From contig CAYURQ010000011.1 in NCBI GenBank assembly GCA_964447315.1, positions 1 through 26,513 on the forward strand: DNA of 26,513 nucleotides, given 5' to 3'. The notes beneath the pieces are model-generated. The model was given only the letters and a program-made list of their open reading frames with translations. It ran no database searches and was not told where the DNA came from. Source of the stretch: MWBV01 sp964447315 (GTDB taxonomy: Archaea > Nanobdellota > Nanobdellia > Pacearchaeales > GW2011-AR1). This document shows positions 13,552-21,320 of the stretch, one piece after another; the stretch's first letter is position 1, and each line of letters begins with the position of its first letter. Position numbers and translations under genes: made by a program.

Positions 13552-13923
13552 TCATTTTACTCTTTGTCCCCCCTGAAATTCTGAAACATCTTTAACTTTT
13601 TCAATAACAATAAAATGTATAATCTTGCTTAATGGTCTACATTCTTGAACTTTTATTAAATCACCTAAATTAATGTCTTTTTCCATTGATTCAGGAAGCC
13701 TAGCATGAATTTTTGTTTTTGTTTTTGTGTAACGCTCATACTTTTTAATATAAACCATTCTTTCAAATTCAATTACTACTCTCTTAGGAAATTTTTTAAT
13801 AACATTTCCTTGAAAAACCTTTCCTCTTGTTTTAATTATTTTTTCTTTTTTTACTTCTTCAACTTGCACTGCTATTTTTGTTTTTTCTTTTATTTGCTTC
13901 TCTGTCTTTGTTTGTTTTTCCAT
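13552..13923 (-). CDS. rps17: Small ribosomal subunit protein uS17
   Basis: The 123 residues comprise a Lys/Glu-rich N-terminal part (about 30 residues) and an OB-fold core with KTRGKVFQGNVIKKFPKRVVIEFERMVYIKKYERYTKTKTKIHARLP, INLGDLIKVQECRPLSKIIHFIVIEKV. This is the archaeal form, which carries the extra N-terminal segment. In many archaea the RNase P protein Rpp29 gene precedes it; here eIF1 is directly upstream with a 32-nt gap. Confidence 0.95.
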   Translation of the reverse strand: MEKQTKTEKQIKEKTKIAVQVEEVKKEKIIKTRGKVFQGNVIKKFPKRVVIEFERMVYIKKYERYTKTKTKIHARLPESMEKDINLGDLIKVQECRPLSKIIHFIVIEKVKDVSEFQGGQRVK

Positions 13924-13955
13924 TTTTCTTTCTATTCACATTTTTTTGTGTGTGT

Positions 13956-14255
13956 TTACTCTTCAATTGAGTCTTCATCAAACCCATGTTCAACCAAAAG
14001 AGGTTTTATTCTCTTTGTATGGTCTCCTTGGAGTTCAATCATGTCATCTTTGTAAGTCCCACCGCAAGCAAGCTCATTTTTCAAAGCTTTCGCGATTTTC
14101 TTTACATCGATGCCGCTGTCGAATCCAGTAATCACAGTAACGATTTTTCCATATCGTTTTTTGTCTGTGGTTATCTTTATCCTCTGCGAACTCTTCACGA
14201 TTTCTTCACACACACAAGCTTGCATAGGCAAGCCGCATTTTGGACATATTTCCAT
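13956..14255 (-). CDS. Translation initiation factor 1 (SUI1/eIF1)
   Basis: The 99 residues start with a zinc-type motif, Cys4-x2-Cys7 and Cys14-x-Cys16 (MEICPKCGLPMQACVC), then the SUI1 fold: QRIKITTDKKRYGKIVTVITGFDSGIDVKKIAKALKNELACGGTYKDDMIELQGDH and RIKPLLVEHGFDE. aIF1 binds the 30S P-site region and enforces start-codon selection. The gene stands out in base composition: three 60-nt blocks at 13981-14160 hold 71 G/C of 180 (39%), against 12 and 20 of 60 in two uS17 blocks and 16 of 60 in a uL29 block. Codons such as CGC, CCG and ATC are also more frequent. The position after uL29 is the normal archaeal one. Confidence 0.94.
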   Translation of the reverse strand: MEICPKCGLPMQACVCEEIVKSSQRIKITTDKKRYGKIVTVITGFDSGIDVKKIAKALKNELACGGTYKDDMIELQGDHTKRIKPLLVEHGFDEDSIEE

Positions 14256-14257
14256 TG

Positions 14258-14449
14258 TTATTTATTACTTAACCCTCCTTCTGAAGAGTTAAGAGTATGA
14301 ATTCTTGCAATTATTTTTTTGATTTGTCTTGCTTTTGAACCCCCGGTATTTGAGGCATTTACTTTTTGTTTTATTAATTCCATTTTAAGTTCTTTTAATT
14401 TCTTTTCACGATCTTGCTTATTTAAATCCTTCAGTTGTTTGTGTTTCAT
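14258..14449 (-). CDS. rpl29: Large ribosomal subunit protein uL29
   Basis: The 63 residues form a two-helix protein with LKDLNKQDREKKLKELKMELIKQKVNASNTGGSKARQIKKIIARIHTL, matching uL29, which sits near the tunnel exit and contacts uL23. Length is normal. It starts 13 nt after uS3. The last codons contain GGAGGG about 18 nt before the eIF1 start, rather far for a functional ribosome binding site. Confidence 0.93.
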   Translation of the reverse strand: MKHKQLKDLNKQDREKKLKELKMELIKQKVNASNTGGSKARQIKKIIARIHTLNSSEGGLSNK

Positions 14450-14462
14450 TTTAAATTTTCTC

Positions 14463-15164
14463 TCATTTTTTATTTCCAGTTTTTATTTTTGCAGATTTTT
14501 TACTTGATTTTTTCTTTGTTTTAACTTTTTCTTGTTCTGAACTCTGATTTACTTTTAATTGTTCCATTAAGGCCTCATTTATTTTAACCCTATCTTTAAG
14601 AATTGCATGAGGAGATAGAATTGAAACTTTAATTCCAACAGTTCCTGGTTTTGTCTCAGCTCTTGCTTGGGCTTTATCAACAACTTTAGCACTGTCTCCT
14701 GTTTTCTTTAAATATCCTTGAGCAAATCTCCAACTCTTAGATCTTGCACCAGGTAGTTTGCCACTTAATCTGATTTCACATCCTAATGCTCCTGCTTTCA
14801 TAACTTTATCAAGAGTCCTATAAGAAATAACTTTGAATTTTAATGGCCCAAATCTTTCAAGACCTAATGCAATTTCGTCTGCAATTACTTGAGCATCATA
14901 TTCAGGTTCTTTTATTTCATCAATTTCAATATGTAGATTATCTAATTTAAAGTTCTTTTTTAAGAAATCAGTTATTTCATTTAATTTTTCTCCACCACGC
15001 CCGATAACAAGTCCTGGTTTATTTGTTGAAATTATTATTTTCTCACCAACAGGAGTATATTCAATTTTAACATTACTTACTTTTCCTTTTCCAATCATTT
15101 TTTTAACAGATTCTCTAAGTGCGTATTCTTCTTTCTTTAGTTTTACAGTTGTTTTTTCTTCCAT
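14463..15164 (-). CDS. rps3: Small ribosomal subunit protein uS3
   Basis: The 233 residues include a type II KH domain with the PGLVIGRGGEKLNEIT loop, then DEIALGLERFGPLKFKVISYRTLDKVMKAGALGCEIRLSGKLPGARSKSWRFAQGYLKKTGD and VGIKVSILSPHAILKDRV. The C-terminal 30 residues are Lys/Ser-rich. uS3 lines the mRNA entry channel. It starts one base after the uL22 stop. Confidence 0.95.
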   Translation of the reverse strand: MEEKTTVKLKKEEYALRESVKKMIGKGKVSNVKIEYTPVGEKIIISTNKPGLVIGRGGEKLNEITDFLKKNFKLDNLHIEIDEIKEPEYDAQVIADEIALGLERFGPLKFKVISYRTLDKVMKAGALGCEIRLSGKLPGARSKSWRFAQGYLKKTGDSAKVVDKAQARAETKPGTVGIKVSILSPHAILKDRVKINEALMEQLKVNQSSEQEKVKTKKKSSKKSAKIKTGNKK

Positions 15165-15165
15165 T

Positions 15166-15828
15166 TTATTTTTTATCCTCTACTTTCTTTTTATTTTTAG
15201 GTTTAATTTTTAATTCACGAGCTTTAAGTGTAATATGTGTTCTTTTTCTTTTCCATCTTCCAAATCTTCCCATTGGAGTTGAAGCTTTATTTGCAATAGC
15301 TTCTGATATTACAGGATTTAAAATGTCATGATTTGTTGCATTTCCAGCAAGAGTCTTTAATATGTTAATAAAATGTTTTGATGCTTGCACAGGATATTTT
15401 CCTCCCCCAGAGGCCATTTTTCCTGGACCTTTTTTATGAGCATATTCTCCTTTCATTGGGATTGATTTTTTCAAATCTTTAACATCTTCTAAATATTTTC
15501 TAGCATCTTTGATTTCTTTTCCCTGAATAAATTTGCAAATTGAAACTGCGTATTTTGTTGATACAGGAACACTTTGTGCATTTACAATAACTTCTTGTTT
15601 TGAAACTTTTTTAACAGGAACTTTCTTTTCTTGTTTTTTATCTGAATTTTTTTCTTCAGTTTTAGATTCAATAGCTTTAGGTTCTATTTTTGCTTCTGCT
15701 GTTTTTTTATCTTCTATTTTTTGCTTCGGTTCTTGAGGAACATTCTTTTTATCAACTTTTGGAGCAGCCACTGGGTTTGCCTTTTTTTGTTCTGTTTTTC
15801 CTGATGGTTGTTCTGTATTATTTGCCAT
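15166..15828 (-). CDS. rpl22: Large ribosomal subunit protein uL22 with charged N-terminal extension
   Basis: The core starts near residue 80: VNAQSVPVSTKYAVSICKFIQGKEIKDARKYLEDV, YAHKKGPGKMASGGGKYPVQASKHFINILKTLAGNA and the conserved GRFGRWKRKRTHITLKA. Archaeal uL22 usually has about 150-160 residues; this one has 220 because of an 80-residue N-terminal region made mainly of Lys, Glu, Pro, Ala and Gln with no fold evident. The hairpin of uL22 reaches into the exit tunnel, while its N-terminus faces the outside in known structures, so the extension could project from the ribosome. The function of the extension is unknown. Confidence 0.93.
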   Translation of the reverse strand: MANNTEQPSGKTEQKKANPVAAPKVDKKNVPQEPKQKIEDKKTAEAKIEPKAIESKTEEKNSDKKQEKKVPVKKVSKQEVIVNAQSVPVSTKYAVSICKFIQGKEIKDARKYLEDVKDLKKSIPMKGEYAHKKGPGKMASGGGKYPVQASKHFINILKTLAGNATNHDILNPVISEAIANKASTPMGRFGRWKRKRTHITLKARELKIKPKNKKKVEDKK

Positions 15829-15830
15829 TT

Positions 15831-16235
15831 TTATTTTTTACTTTTGTGTTTACTTCCTTTAGTTGCTCCCACACCAGCCTTACTATGTGTTATCTTTCCT
15901 CTAGTGAGAGAAAATTCTCCAAGAATATGTCCTAACATTTCACCAACTATCTCAATAGGAATAAATTCTCTCCCATTGTAAACTTGGATGTTCATTCCTA
16001 CTAATTGAGGTACTATTACAATATCTCTTTTGTGAGTTTTTATTTTCTTTTTCTTTTCTTGTTTCATTTTACATCTTGAAACAAACTTTTCAATTTCTTG
16101 GAAATTTCTTAGTACAAATCTTCTTGGTTTTGAAGACAATAATTTGGCAAACTCCCGAGTATCCATTTCTTTTAACTCTTCAAGATTCTTTCCACGATAT
16201 TTGAATTGCTTTTTTTGTGTATTTATTCCTTCCAT
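15831..16235 (-). CDS. rps19: Small ribosomal subunit protein uS19
   Basis: The 134 residues start with the archaeal N-terminal segment (FKYRGKNLEELKEMDTREFAKLLSSKPRRFVLR), then IKTHKRDIVIVPQLVGMNIQVYNGREFIPIEIVGEMLGHILGEFSLTRGKITHSKAGVGATKGSK. It contacts 16S rRNA near the head and the C-terminal tail reaches the decoding region. It starts 5 nt after the uL2 stop. Confidence 0.96.
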   Translation of the reverse strand: MEGINTQKKQFKYRGKNLEELKEMDTREFAKLLSSKPRRFVLRNFQEIEKFVSRCKMKQEKKKKIKTHKRDIVIVPQLVGMNIQVYNGREFIPIEIVGEMLGHILGEFSLTRGKITHSKAGVGATKGSKHKSKK

Positions 16236-16240
16236 TTTAC

Positions 16241-16945
16241 TTATTTCCTCTTACCTGTTCTCTTTGGCCTTATTAATCCAACTTTTTGACCAGGAGATGA
16301 ATTTCTTTTTGCAATCTTGCTCTTTGGATTCTTACCTCGACCAGAACCAAATGGATGATCAATTGCATTTACTTTCAATGCACCTGTTCTAGGCCATAAT
16401 TTACTTTTTGATTTTTTAATATGATGTTTTTTGCCAGCCTTAATAATTGGTTTATCTAGTCTTCCATGTCCAGCAGCAATACCAATAATTGCTCTACATT
16501 CTTTATTAAACTTCTTCTCTTTCTTAGAAGGCATTAATACATGTATTTTATTTCCAACAACCCTTACAATTTCTGCAGAGCTTCCACCTGTTTTAATGAA
16601 CTTTCCTCCATCACCAGGATTTGATTCAATACAATAAATTCTTGTTCCTACAGGTATATTTTTTAATTTTAAAACATTTCCTGATTTTATTTCTTTATTT
16701 TCTGGTTCAAAGTATATGCTCTGAGATTCAAACATTCCTTTAAATGCAGGAATGTAAAAGCTTCCTTGTTTATTAGCAACTTTAGCTAAAGGACTAGTAT
16801 GCGCAGATGAACTTATTATTTTAACAACTTTTGCTTCTCCCTGAATATTTCTAGGATAATGAATCCTTTTGTTGAAAGCCTTTTTTTTAACTCTATAAGT
16901 TGAGCTTCCTTTTCCACGTGCTTGTTGAATTATTCTTTTTCCCAT
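16241..16945 (-). CDS. rpl2: Large ribosomal subunit protein uL2
   Basis: The 234 residues include GKRIIQQARGKGSSTYRVKKKAFNKRIHYP, the SH3-like part (NIPVGTRIYCIESNPGDGGKFIKTGGSSAEIV) and the C-terminal conserved loop AIDHPFGSGRGKNPKSKIAKRNSSPGQKVGLIRPKRTGKRK. The His in DHPFG lies near the peptidyl transferase centre in known ribosomes. Length is normal for archaea (about 237). Confidence 0.97.
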   Translation of the reverse strand: MGKRIIQQARGKGSSTYRVKKKAFNKRIHYPRNIQGEAKVVKIISSSAHTSPLAKVANKQGSFYIPAFKGMFESQSIYFEPENKEIKSGNVLKLKNIPVGTRIYCIESNPGDGGKFIKTGGSSAEIVRVVGNKIHVLMPSKKEKKFNKECRAIIGIAAGHGRLDKPIIKAGKKHHIKKSKSKLWPRTGALKVNAIDHPFGSGRGKNPKSKIAKRNSSPGQKVGLIRPKRTGKRK

Positions 16946-16946
16946 T

Positions 16947-17183
16947 TTACATCATTCCTAATTTAGTTGCAACATCAATTGCTAAGTATTTTTTATTTAA
17001 TTTAACATAAGCTATTTTTTTATTGTCTTTAATTGCTGTTCTTACTTTTTCAACTTTAACATTGAATATTTCCTCAACTTTTTTCCGAATTTCTAAACGA
17101 TTAATTCTTTTATCAAAAACAAATGTTAATACATTTTCTGATTCAATTTTCATTACTGCTTTTTCAGTTGCTACTGGTCTCAT
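16947..17183 (-). CDS. rpl23: Large ribosomal subunit protein uL23
   Basis: The 78 residues start MRPVATEKAVMKIESENVLTFVFDKRINRLEIRKKVEEIFNVKVEKVRT and end AYVKLNKKYLAIDVATKLGMM, the usual archaeal size and sequence. uL23 sits at the tunnel exit and docks SecY and SRP. Its start overlaps the uL4 stop by 4 nt. Confidence 0.96.
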   Translation of the reverse strand: MRPVATEKAVMKIESENVLTFVFDKRINRLEIRKKVEEIFNVKVEKVRTAIKDNKKIAYVKLNKKYLAIDVATKLGMM

Positions 17184-17998
17184 TTTTTATCCTTTATATT
17201 TTCATTTAATTTTTTATTAATATCTTTAATTGAATTTTCAGTATAGACAGTTAGTCTTCCTAATCCTCCTTTTGCTAAATCAACTGTTCCTAATTCTTGA
17301 ACTTTTTTAACTTCAAAGGATTTTGTTTTAACGTTTTCATTATTGCCTACAACCAAGAGCATTCCAGCATTTGATTTATATTTTCTTCCTCGCATTTTGC
17401 CTTTCCCAGATCTAACTTCTTTATTTTTAATAGCAATATTAAATAATTCTTTTCCCAGGATTTTATTTAATCCAGAAATTAATTCTTTTGTTTTAACTTT
17501 TTCTGAATTTGGAATTGATATAATAAATGGAACATTTATTTTATTGTTGTTAATTGAAGAGTATTTTTTGTTTAAGTATTTCAGATTTGCAGTTGCACTT
17601 AATGAACTCGAGAAAGCAATTTTCATTTCTTTTTTATTTATTTTAAGTGTTTTTAAGAAATGTGCAATCTTAGGAGGATGAGTTCTCATACCTCCTCTGG
17701 CTTGAGGTACTTCAGCAGCTTCCCAATTAAATTGGCTTCCACGTTGGGAAAAGATTTTTCTTGGAACTCTAGAAGCCCCTCTGCCATACCCACTTCTCCA
17801 AACATGTCTTCTGTGAACTATTTTTCCTTTAGCACTATGTTGTTTACCTGCAACAGGACTAGGAGAGTAAGGTTGTTTTCTTTTCTTTGCCTCAAGAACT
17901 TTAGCAACAATATCTTCTCTAATTTCTGAAGAAAACTCTTTTGGCATTTCAATACTTGTTTTTTCTTTTCCTGTTAAATCTAAAACTTTTGATTTCAT
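17180..17998 (-). CDS. rpl4: Large ribosomal subunit protein uL4
   Basis: The 272 residues include IREDIVAKVLEAKKRKQPY, the long tunnel-lining loop (SPVAGKQHSAKGKIVHRRHVWRSGYGRGASRVPRKIFSQRGSQFNWEAAEVPQARGGMRTHPPKIA) and RSGKGKMRGRKYKSNAGMLLVV, all archaeal/eukaryal uL4 features. The ATG overlaps the uL3 stop by 4 nt (ATGA). Confidence 0.97.
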   Translation of the reverse strand: MKSKVLDLTGKEKTSIEMPKEFSSEIREDIVAKVLEAKKRKQPYSPSPVAGKQHSAKGKIVHRRHVWRSGYGRGASRVPRKIFSQRGSQFNWEAAEVPQARGGMRTHPPKIAHFLKTLKINKKEMKIAFSSSLSATANLKYLNKKYSSINNNKINVPFIISIPNSEKVKTKELISGLNKILGKELFNIAIKNKEVRSGKGKMRGRKYKSNAGMLLVVGNNENVKTKSFEVKKVQELGTVDLAKGGLGRLTVYTENSIKDINKKLNENIKDKK

Positions 17999-18948
17999 CT
18001 TAACACTCCTTGCAATTCAAAATTCTTTTTAGTTTGCATTTTACTCTTTCTTAAAGGGGCAGTAACTAAGATTTGCCTCTTAGCAGAACCTTGTACAGAT
18101 CCTGTTAGTATTAAATAATTTGTTTTAATATCTCCATAATTTTTTATTGATTTCATTGATTTTTCAGAAGCTTTTTTTAAATCAACAATTTTTTTATTGT
18201 ATTCAACTCTTGTGAACATTCCTAATTGGCCAGCCATTGGAACTCTAAAAGTAACTCTTGCTGGATGCCAAGGACCAATGTTACCAGGTCTTCTTCTACC
18301 TTTTTCAGCTTTTGAAACCTTTAAATCAATTCCAAATCTTTTTACAGGTCCTGAAAATCCTTTTCCTTTTGTTAATCCTCTGGTATCTACAAGCTCTCCA
18401 TTTGAAAAAATATCTTGAACTGATATTTCCTTTCCTAAATTATCTTTAACCCATGAGATTTTATCTTGATAACTTCCTGAAAGACCAATTTCAGCTAAAT
18501 CTGGTTTTTTCTTTAATCCTGTTTTTTTAACATTAGAATAAGCAATAACAGATAAATCATCGTATTCCTCTAATTTAACACTATCAAGTTTTTTAGCTTT
18601 TTCAGCATTTTTTGGTATTTTAACAACTCTTTTTAATTCTTTATCTAATTGTGAGTTTAAAACATCAATTCCTACAACCCCATTTTTGTAAAACCTTACA
18701 GAGAAAATTTTCATTTCAGGGCATTCAATTATTGTTCCAGGAATAATAATCTTTTTTCCTTTAGTCATTGAATTTTCAGAATTATCTTTTAATTCCAAGG
18801 AAACCATTCCAGCTTTATATCCAATAAAGCCTTTTAATTTTTTGTCAGAATTAATTGCTTTCCAGTTTGCACTAGGTAAAAGTTTGCTTGCTCTTTTACG
18901 AGGCCAATATTGTAAACTCCCTTTTCTGGGTGACTTTCTTGTAGGCAT
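17995..18948 (-). CDS. rpl3: Large ribosomal subunit protein uL3, first gene of the ribosomal cluster
   Basis: The 317 residues start MPTRKSPRKGSLQYWPRKRASKLLPS, continue with GFIGYKAGMVSLEL and end with TRGLTKGKGFSGPVKRFGIDLK, RRRPGNIGPWHPARVTFRVPMAGQLGMFTRVEYNKKI and LTGSVQGSAKRQILVTAPLR. uL3 is a primary assembly protein near the peptidyl transferase centre. A BRE/TATA element (19019-19030) puts transcription start roughly 45-50 nt upstream. The leader contains an out-of-frame ATG at 18979 behind GGAT, opening a 27-codon frame that overlaps the uL3 start. Confidence 0.97.
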   Translation of the reverse strand: MPTRKSPRKGSLQYWPRKRASKLLPSANWKAINSDKKLKGFIGYKAGMVSLELKDNSENSMTKGKKIIIPGTIIECPEMKIFSVRFYKNGVVGIDVLNSQLDKELKRVVKIPKNAEKAKKLDSVKLEEYDDLSVIAYSNVKKTGLKKKPDLAEIGLSGSYQDKISWVKDNLGKEISVQDIFSNGELVDTRGLTKGKGFSGPVKRFGIDLKVSKAEKGRRRPGNIGPWHPARVTFRVPMAGQLGMFTRVEYNKKIVDLKKASEKSMKSIKNYGDIKTNYLILTGSVQGSAKRQILVTAPLRKSKMQTKKNFELQGVLR

Positions 18949-19018
18949 TTTCTGTATTTGTTAATAGTGCGGATTTCATTTTATCCTACCCTGGAATATA
19001 AATCATAGAAATAATTGA

Positions 19019-19030
19019 TTTATAAAGGTT
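19019..19030 (-). promoter_or_regulatory. BRE/TATA promoter of the ribosomal cluster
   Basis: AACC followed by TTTATAAA on the minus strand is a near-consensus archaeal promoter. It predicts a start of transcription near 18995-18998 and a leader of about 45-50 nt before uL3. It is the only strong promoter in front of the 25-gene cluster. Confidence 0.65.
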
Positions 19031-19060
19031 TGTGTCTGAATAATGCCTAATTTAATATAA

Positions 19061-19070
19061 ATATTTAAAA
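19061..19070 (+). promoter_or_regulatory. TATA box for the gene at 19096
   Basis: ATATTTAAAA centred about 30 nt before the ATG at 19096, divergent from the ribosomal promoter. Confidence 0.5.
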
Positions 19071-19095
19071 ATAATTATTTTTTATATAATCTGTT

Positions 19096-19446
19096 ATGGA
19101 TATAGAAGAGGTGTTGTCTGGGATTGAGATTCTTTGTAATGATAAATATTATCAGAGATTGCAAGAATTTGCAGAAACTTATTATTTAAATGAGCCTTTA
19201 TTTGAAAAAATTTCTAATATAAACCCTGGAGATCATTTATATGAAAATATAGGACCTATTATTTGGTTAGATGAATTAGTTAAAGGTTTGCAAAATAAAT
19301 TATATGAAATATATAATGGTACAATTTCTAAAAATGACTATGTTGATTTAATTCAAGCTCAAGAGAGAGAAATACCTATGATTATTTTAAAACCAAAATT
19401 AATTCAAGAAAATATTTTTTATTTATTTAAAAAATTTAATAATTAA
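19096..19446 (+). CDS. Unrecognised 116-residue acidic, helical protein
   Basis: It starts MDIEEVLSGIEILCNDKYYQRLQEFAETYYLNEPLFEKISN and appears all-helical, with a central IGPIIWLDELVKGLQNKLYEIYNG and an end rich in Ile, Phe and Lys. There is no signal peptide, membrane segment or known motif; I do not recognise it. A TATA box about 30 nt upstream supports leaderless transcription. It is transcribed away from the ribosomal cluster and its stop shares the TTAA (19443-19446) with the stop of the convergent 237-residue gene. Confidence 0.75.
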   Translation: MDIEEVLSGIEILCNDKYYQRLQEFAETYYLNEPLFEKISNINPGDHLYENIGPIIWLDELVKGLQNKLYEIYNGTISKNDYVDLIQAQEREIPMIILKPKLIQENIFYLFKKFNN

Positions 19447-20156
19447 GCTGAAAAATCTAATTCAAGTGTTTTTTCAATATCATCAATTATTGATTTACGC
19501 ATTATTTTTCCAACACGCTTTGATTCCTCACGTATTTTAGCAAAATCATCACTTCCTTTAAGTTCTTCAGGAATCTCAATCCCATTAATTAAAAAATCAT
19601 GCCTTATTTGAGCTTTCTTGAAACCAGTATTCTCAAAAATAAATTCATCTCCTAATTTTCTGTCAGTTGTTTTTAAATTACAAAAGTCTGGTTTAGGCAA
19701 CTCATCTTTATTGTTTTTTGGTTTTCCAGATTTTGGGGCTTTTGGTTTAATTTTAAGCATAGTATCATCTTTTGGAACATTAAAGGTTAATGCAAAAAAA
19801 GTCTTTGGAAATTTATCAAGTAAAGAGATAATTTCATCTCCTGACATTTCTGAATCAATTAAATACCTTTTAACTCCTTGAAATTGTTTTATTTCTTTAA
19901 AATTTAATTCATTTTTTAAATCAGAAGTAGAAACAATTGCCCCAGTAACTTTAGTTTTTTCTGAACCTAATTTTTCTGCGCAAATTTTTACTAATTCATT
20001 AGCAAATTCAGCAGAGGTTTTAATTGTATATTTTCCGTTGGAATTTTTAGCTTCAATTAAAGCTCGATTTGGAAATTGTCCTTTTGAAAATTTTTGGAAT
20101 TGTAAATGAACTTTCTCATCAAAATTCTTGTCTGCAACTTTTTTTATGAAATTCAT
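19443..20156 (-). CDS. Unrecognised 237-residue protein of DPANN type
   Basis: It starts MNFIKKVADKNFDEKVHLQFQKFSKGQFPNRALIEAK, with a strand-rich first part, an alternating alpha/beta middle (VTGAIVSTSDL, EIKQFQGVKRYLIDSEMSGDEIISLLDKFPKTFFALTF), a Pro/Lys linker (about 146-163), then PDFCNLKTTDRKLGDEFIFENTGFKKAQIRHDFLINGIEIPEEL and a charged C-terminal helix (EESKRVGKIMRKSI). No membrane segment is seen. I recall similar HLQFQKFSKG proteins in small archaeal genomes but no function. A TATA box lies about 27 nt upstream. It diverges from the permease gene. Confidence 0.75.
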   Translation of the reverse strand: MNFIKKVADKNFDEKVHLQFQKFSKGQFPNRALIEAKNSNGKYTIKTSAEFANELVKICAEKLGSEKTKVTGAIVSTSDLKNELNFKEIKQFQGVKRYLIDSEMSGDEIISLLDKFPKTFFALTFNVPKDDTMLKIKPKAPKSGKPKNNKDELPKPDFCNLKTTDRKLGDEFIFENTGFKKAQIRHDFLINGIEIPEELKGSDDFAKIREESKRVGKIMRKSIIDDIEKTLELDFSA

Positions 20157-20178
20157 AATATATTATCATTAAACTTTG

Positions 20179-20187
20179 TTTATAAAT
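20179..20187 (-). promoter_or_regulatory. TATA box for the 237-residue gene
   Basis: ATTTATAAA on the minus strand, centred about 27 nt before the ATG at 20156. Confidence 0.5.
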
Positions 20188-20200
20188 TTTTTTGTGAAAA

Positions 20201-20212
20201 CCTTTATATATT
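20201..20212 (+). promoter_or_regulatory. BRE/TATA promoter for the permease-AMP phosphorylase pair
   Basis: AAAA-CC-TTTATATATT is a near-consensus archaeal promoter about 47 nt before the ATG at 20254. The resulting leader contains GAGGTGA (20235-20241), a strong Shine-Dalgarno-like run but about 13 nt from the ATG, which is rather far. Confidence 0.55.
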
Positions 20213-20253
20213 AAACCCCCTTGATATTTTTAAGAGGTGAATTTACTGGTTAA

Positions 20254-21309
20254 ATGGATGAAAAATATTTTAAAACAATTATGACAGCAACAATATTTTT
20301 AATTTTGATTGTTTTATCTTACTTGTTATTAAAGCCTCTTTTAATATCAATTATTATTGGAATTATTTTAGCATTTATTTTCTTGCCCTTATATCAAATT
20401 ATAAATCGATTTTTGAAATTAAAAAATCTTTCAGCATTATTAATGTGCTTTCTTTTACTTGTAGTAATTTTTTTACCTATTTGGTATTTAGCACCAATAG
20501 CTATTGACCAATCAATTAGGTTTTATCTTTCTTCCCAACAAATGGATTTGATAACTCCATTCAAAACAATTTTCCCTTCATTATTTCAAACAGAAACTTT
20601 TTCAGCAGAGATTGGTTCTGCAATCCAATCTTTTGTAACTCGTTCAACAAATTCATTAATGAACAGTTTTTCTAATTTTATCTTAAATTTTCCAAGAATA
20701 TTTTTACAGTTATTAGTTGTATTTTTCACTTTCTTTTTTGTATTGAAAGACAATGATAAAATGATTTCTTACATAAAGAGCTTATTGCCTTTTTCAAAAG
20801 ATATGATAAATAAACTATTTAATTCTTCGAGAAGTATAACTCTTTCAATATTATATGGTCAAGTTGTTGTAGGGATTATTCAAGGTATAATAACAGGGAT
20901 TGGATTTTTCTTATTTAATGTACCAAATGCATTATTATTGACTGTCTTGGCTGCAATTGCAGGTATTTTTCCAATTATCGGAACAGCAATTATTTGGATT
21001 CCAGTTGCAATTTATTTCTTTTTAGCAGGAGATAGCTTTTCTGCATTTGGAATTATCATTTTTGGATTAATTTCAACTGTTCTTGAAAATTTTATAAAAC
21101 CAGTTTTTGTATCAAAAAGAACAAAAGTTAACACTTCAATAATTCTTATTGGAATGATTGGAGGATTATTTATGTTTGGAATTTTGGGAATTATTTTAGG
21201 CCCTTTAATCCTTTCTTATTTATTAATTATTTTAGAGTTATTTAGAGATAAAAGAATTCCAGGAGTTTTTATTGAGCCTGAAAAACAAAAAACTTCTAAA
21301 GAAAAATAA
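20254..21309 (+). CDS. AI-2E family transporter-like permease
   Basis: The 351-residue membrane protein has pairs of membrane segments at the start (about 10-46 and 60-86), a soluble loop (about 87-145), a segment near 147-165, a charged loop with DNDKMISYIKSLLPFSKDMINKLFNSS, and a C-terminal block of four segments with QVVVGIIQGIITGIGFF, NALLLTVLAAIAGIFPIIGTAIIWIP and the end LGIILGPLILSYLLIILEL. This is the PF01594 (AI-2E/PerM/YdiK) pattern. Substrates in the family vary (autoinducer-2, ions or unknown), so no substrate is claimed. It lies 11 nt upstream of AMP phosphorylase and probably shares its transcript. The ATG at 20254 is set by an in-frame TAA just before it. Confidence 0.85.
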   Translation: MDEKYFKTIMTATIFLILIVLSYLLLKPLLISIIIGIILAFIFLPLYQIINRFLKLKNLSALLMCFLLLVVIFLPIWYLAPIAIDQSIRFYLSSQQMDLITPFKTIFPSLFQTETFSAEIGSAIQSFVTRSTNSLMNSFSNFILNFPRIFLQLLVVFFTFFFVLKDNDKMISYIKSLLPFSKDMINKLFNSSRSITLSILYGQVVVGIIQGIITGIGFFLFNVPNALLLTVLAAIAGIFPIIGTAIIWIPVAIYFFLAGDSFSAFGIIIFGLISTVLENFIKPVFVSKRTKVNTSIILIGMIGGLFMFGILGIILGPLILSYLLIILELFRDKRIPGVFIEPEKQKTSKEK

Positions 21310-21320
21310 AGAGTTGGTAA

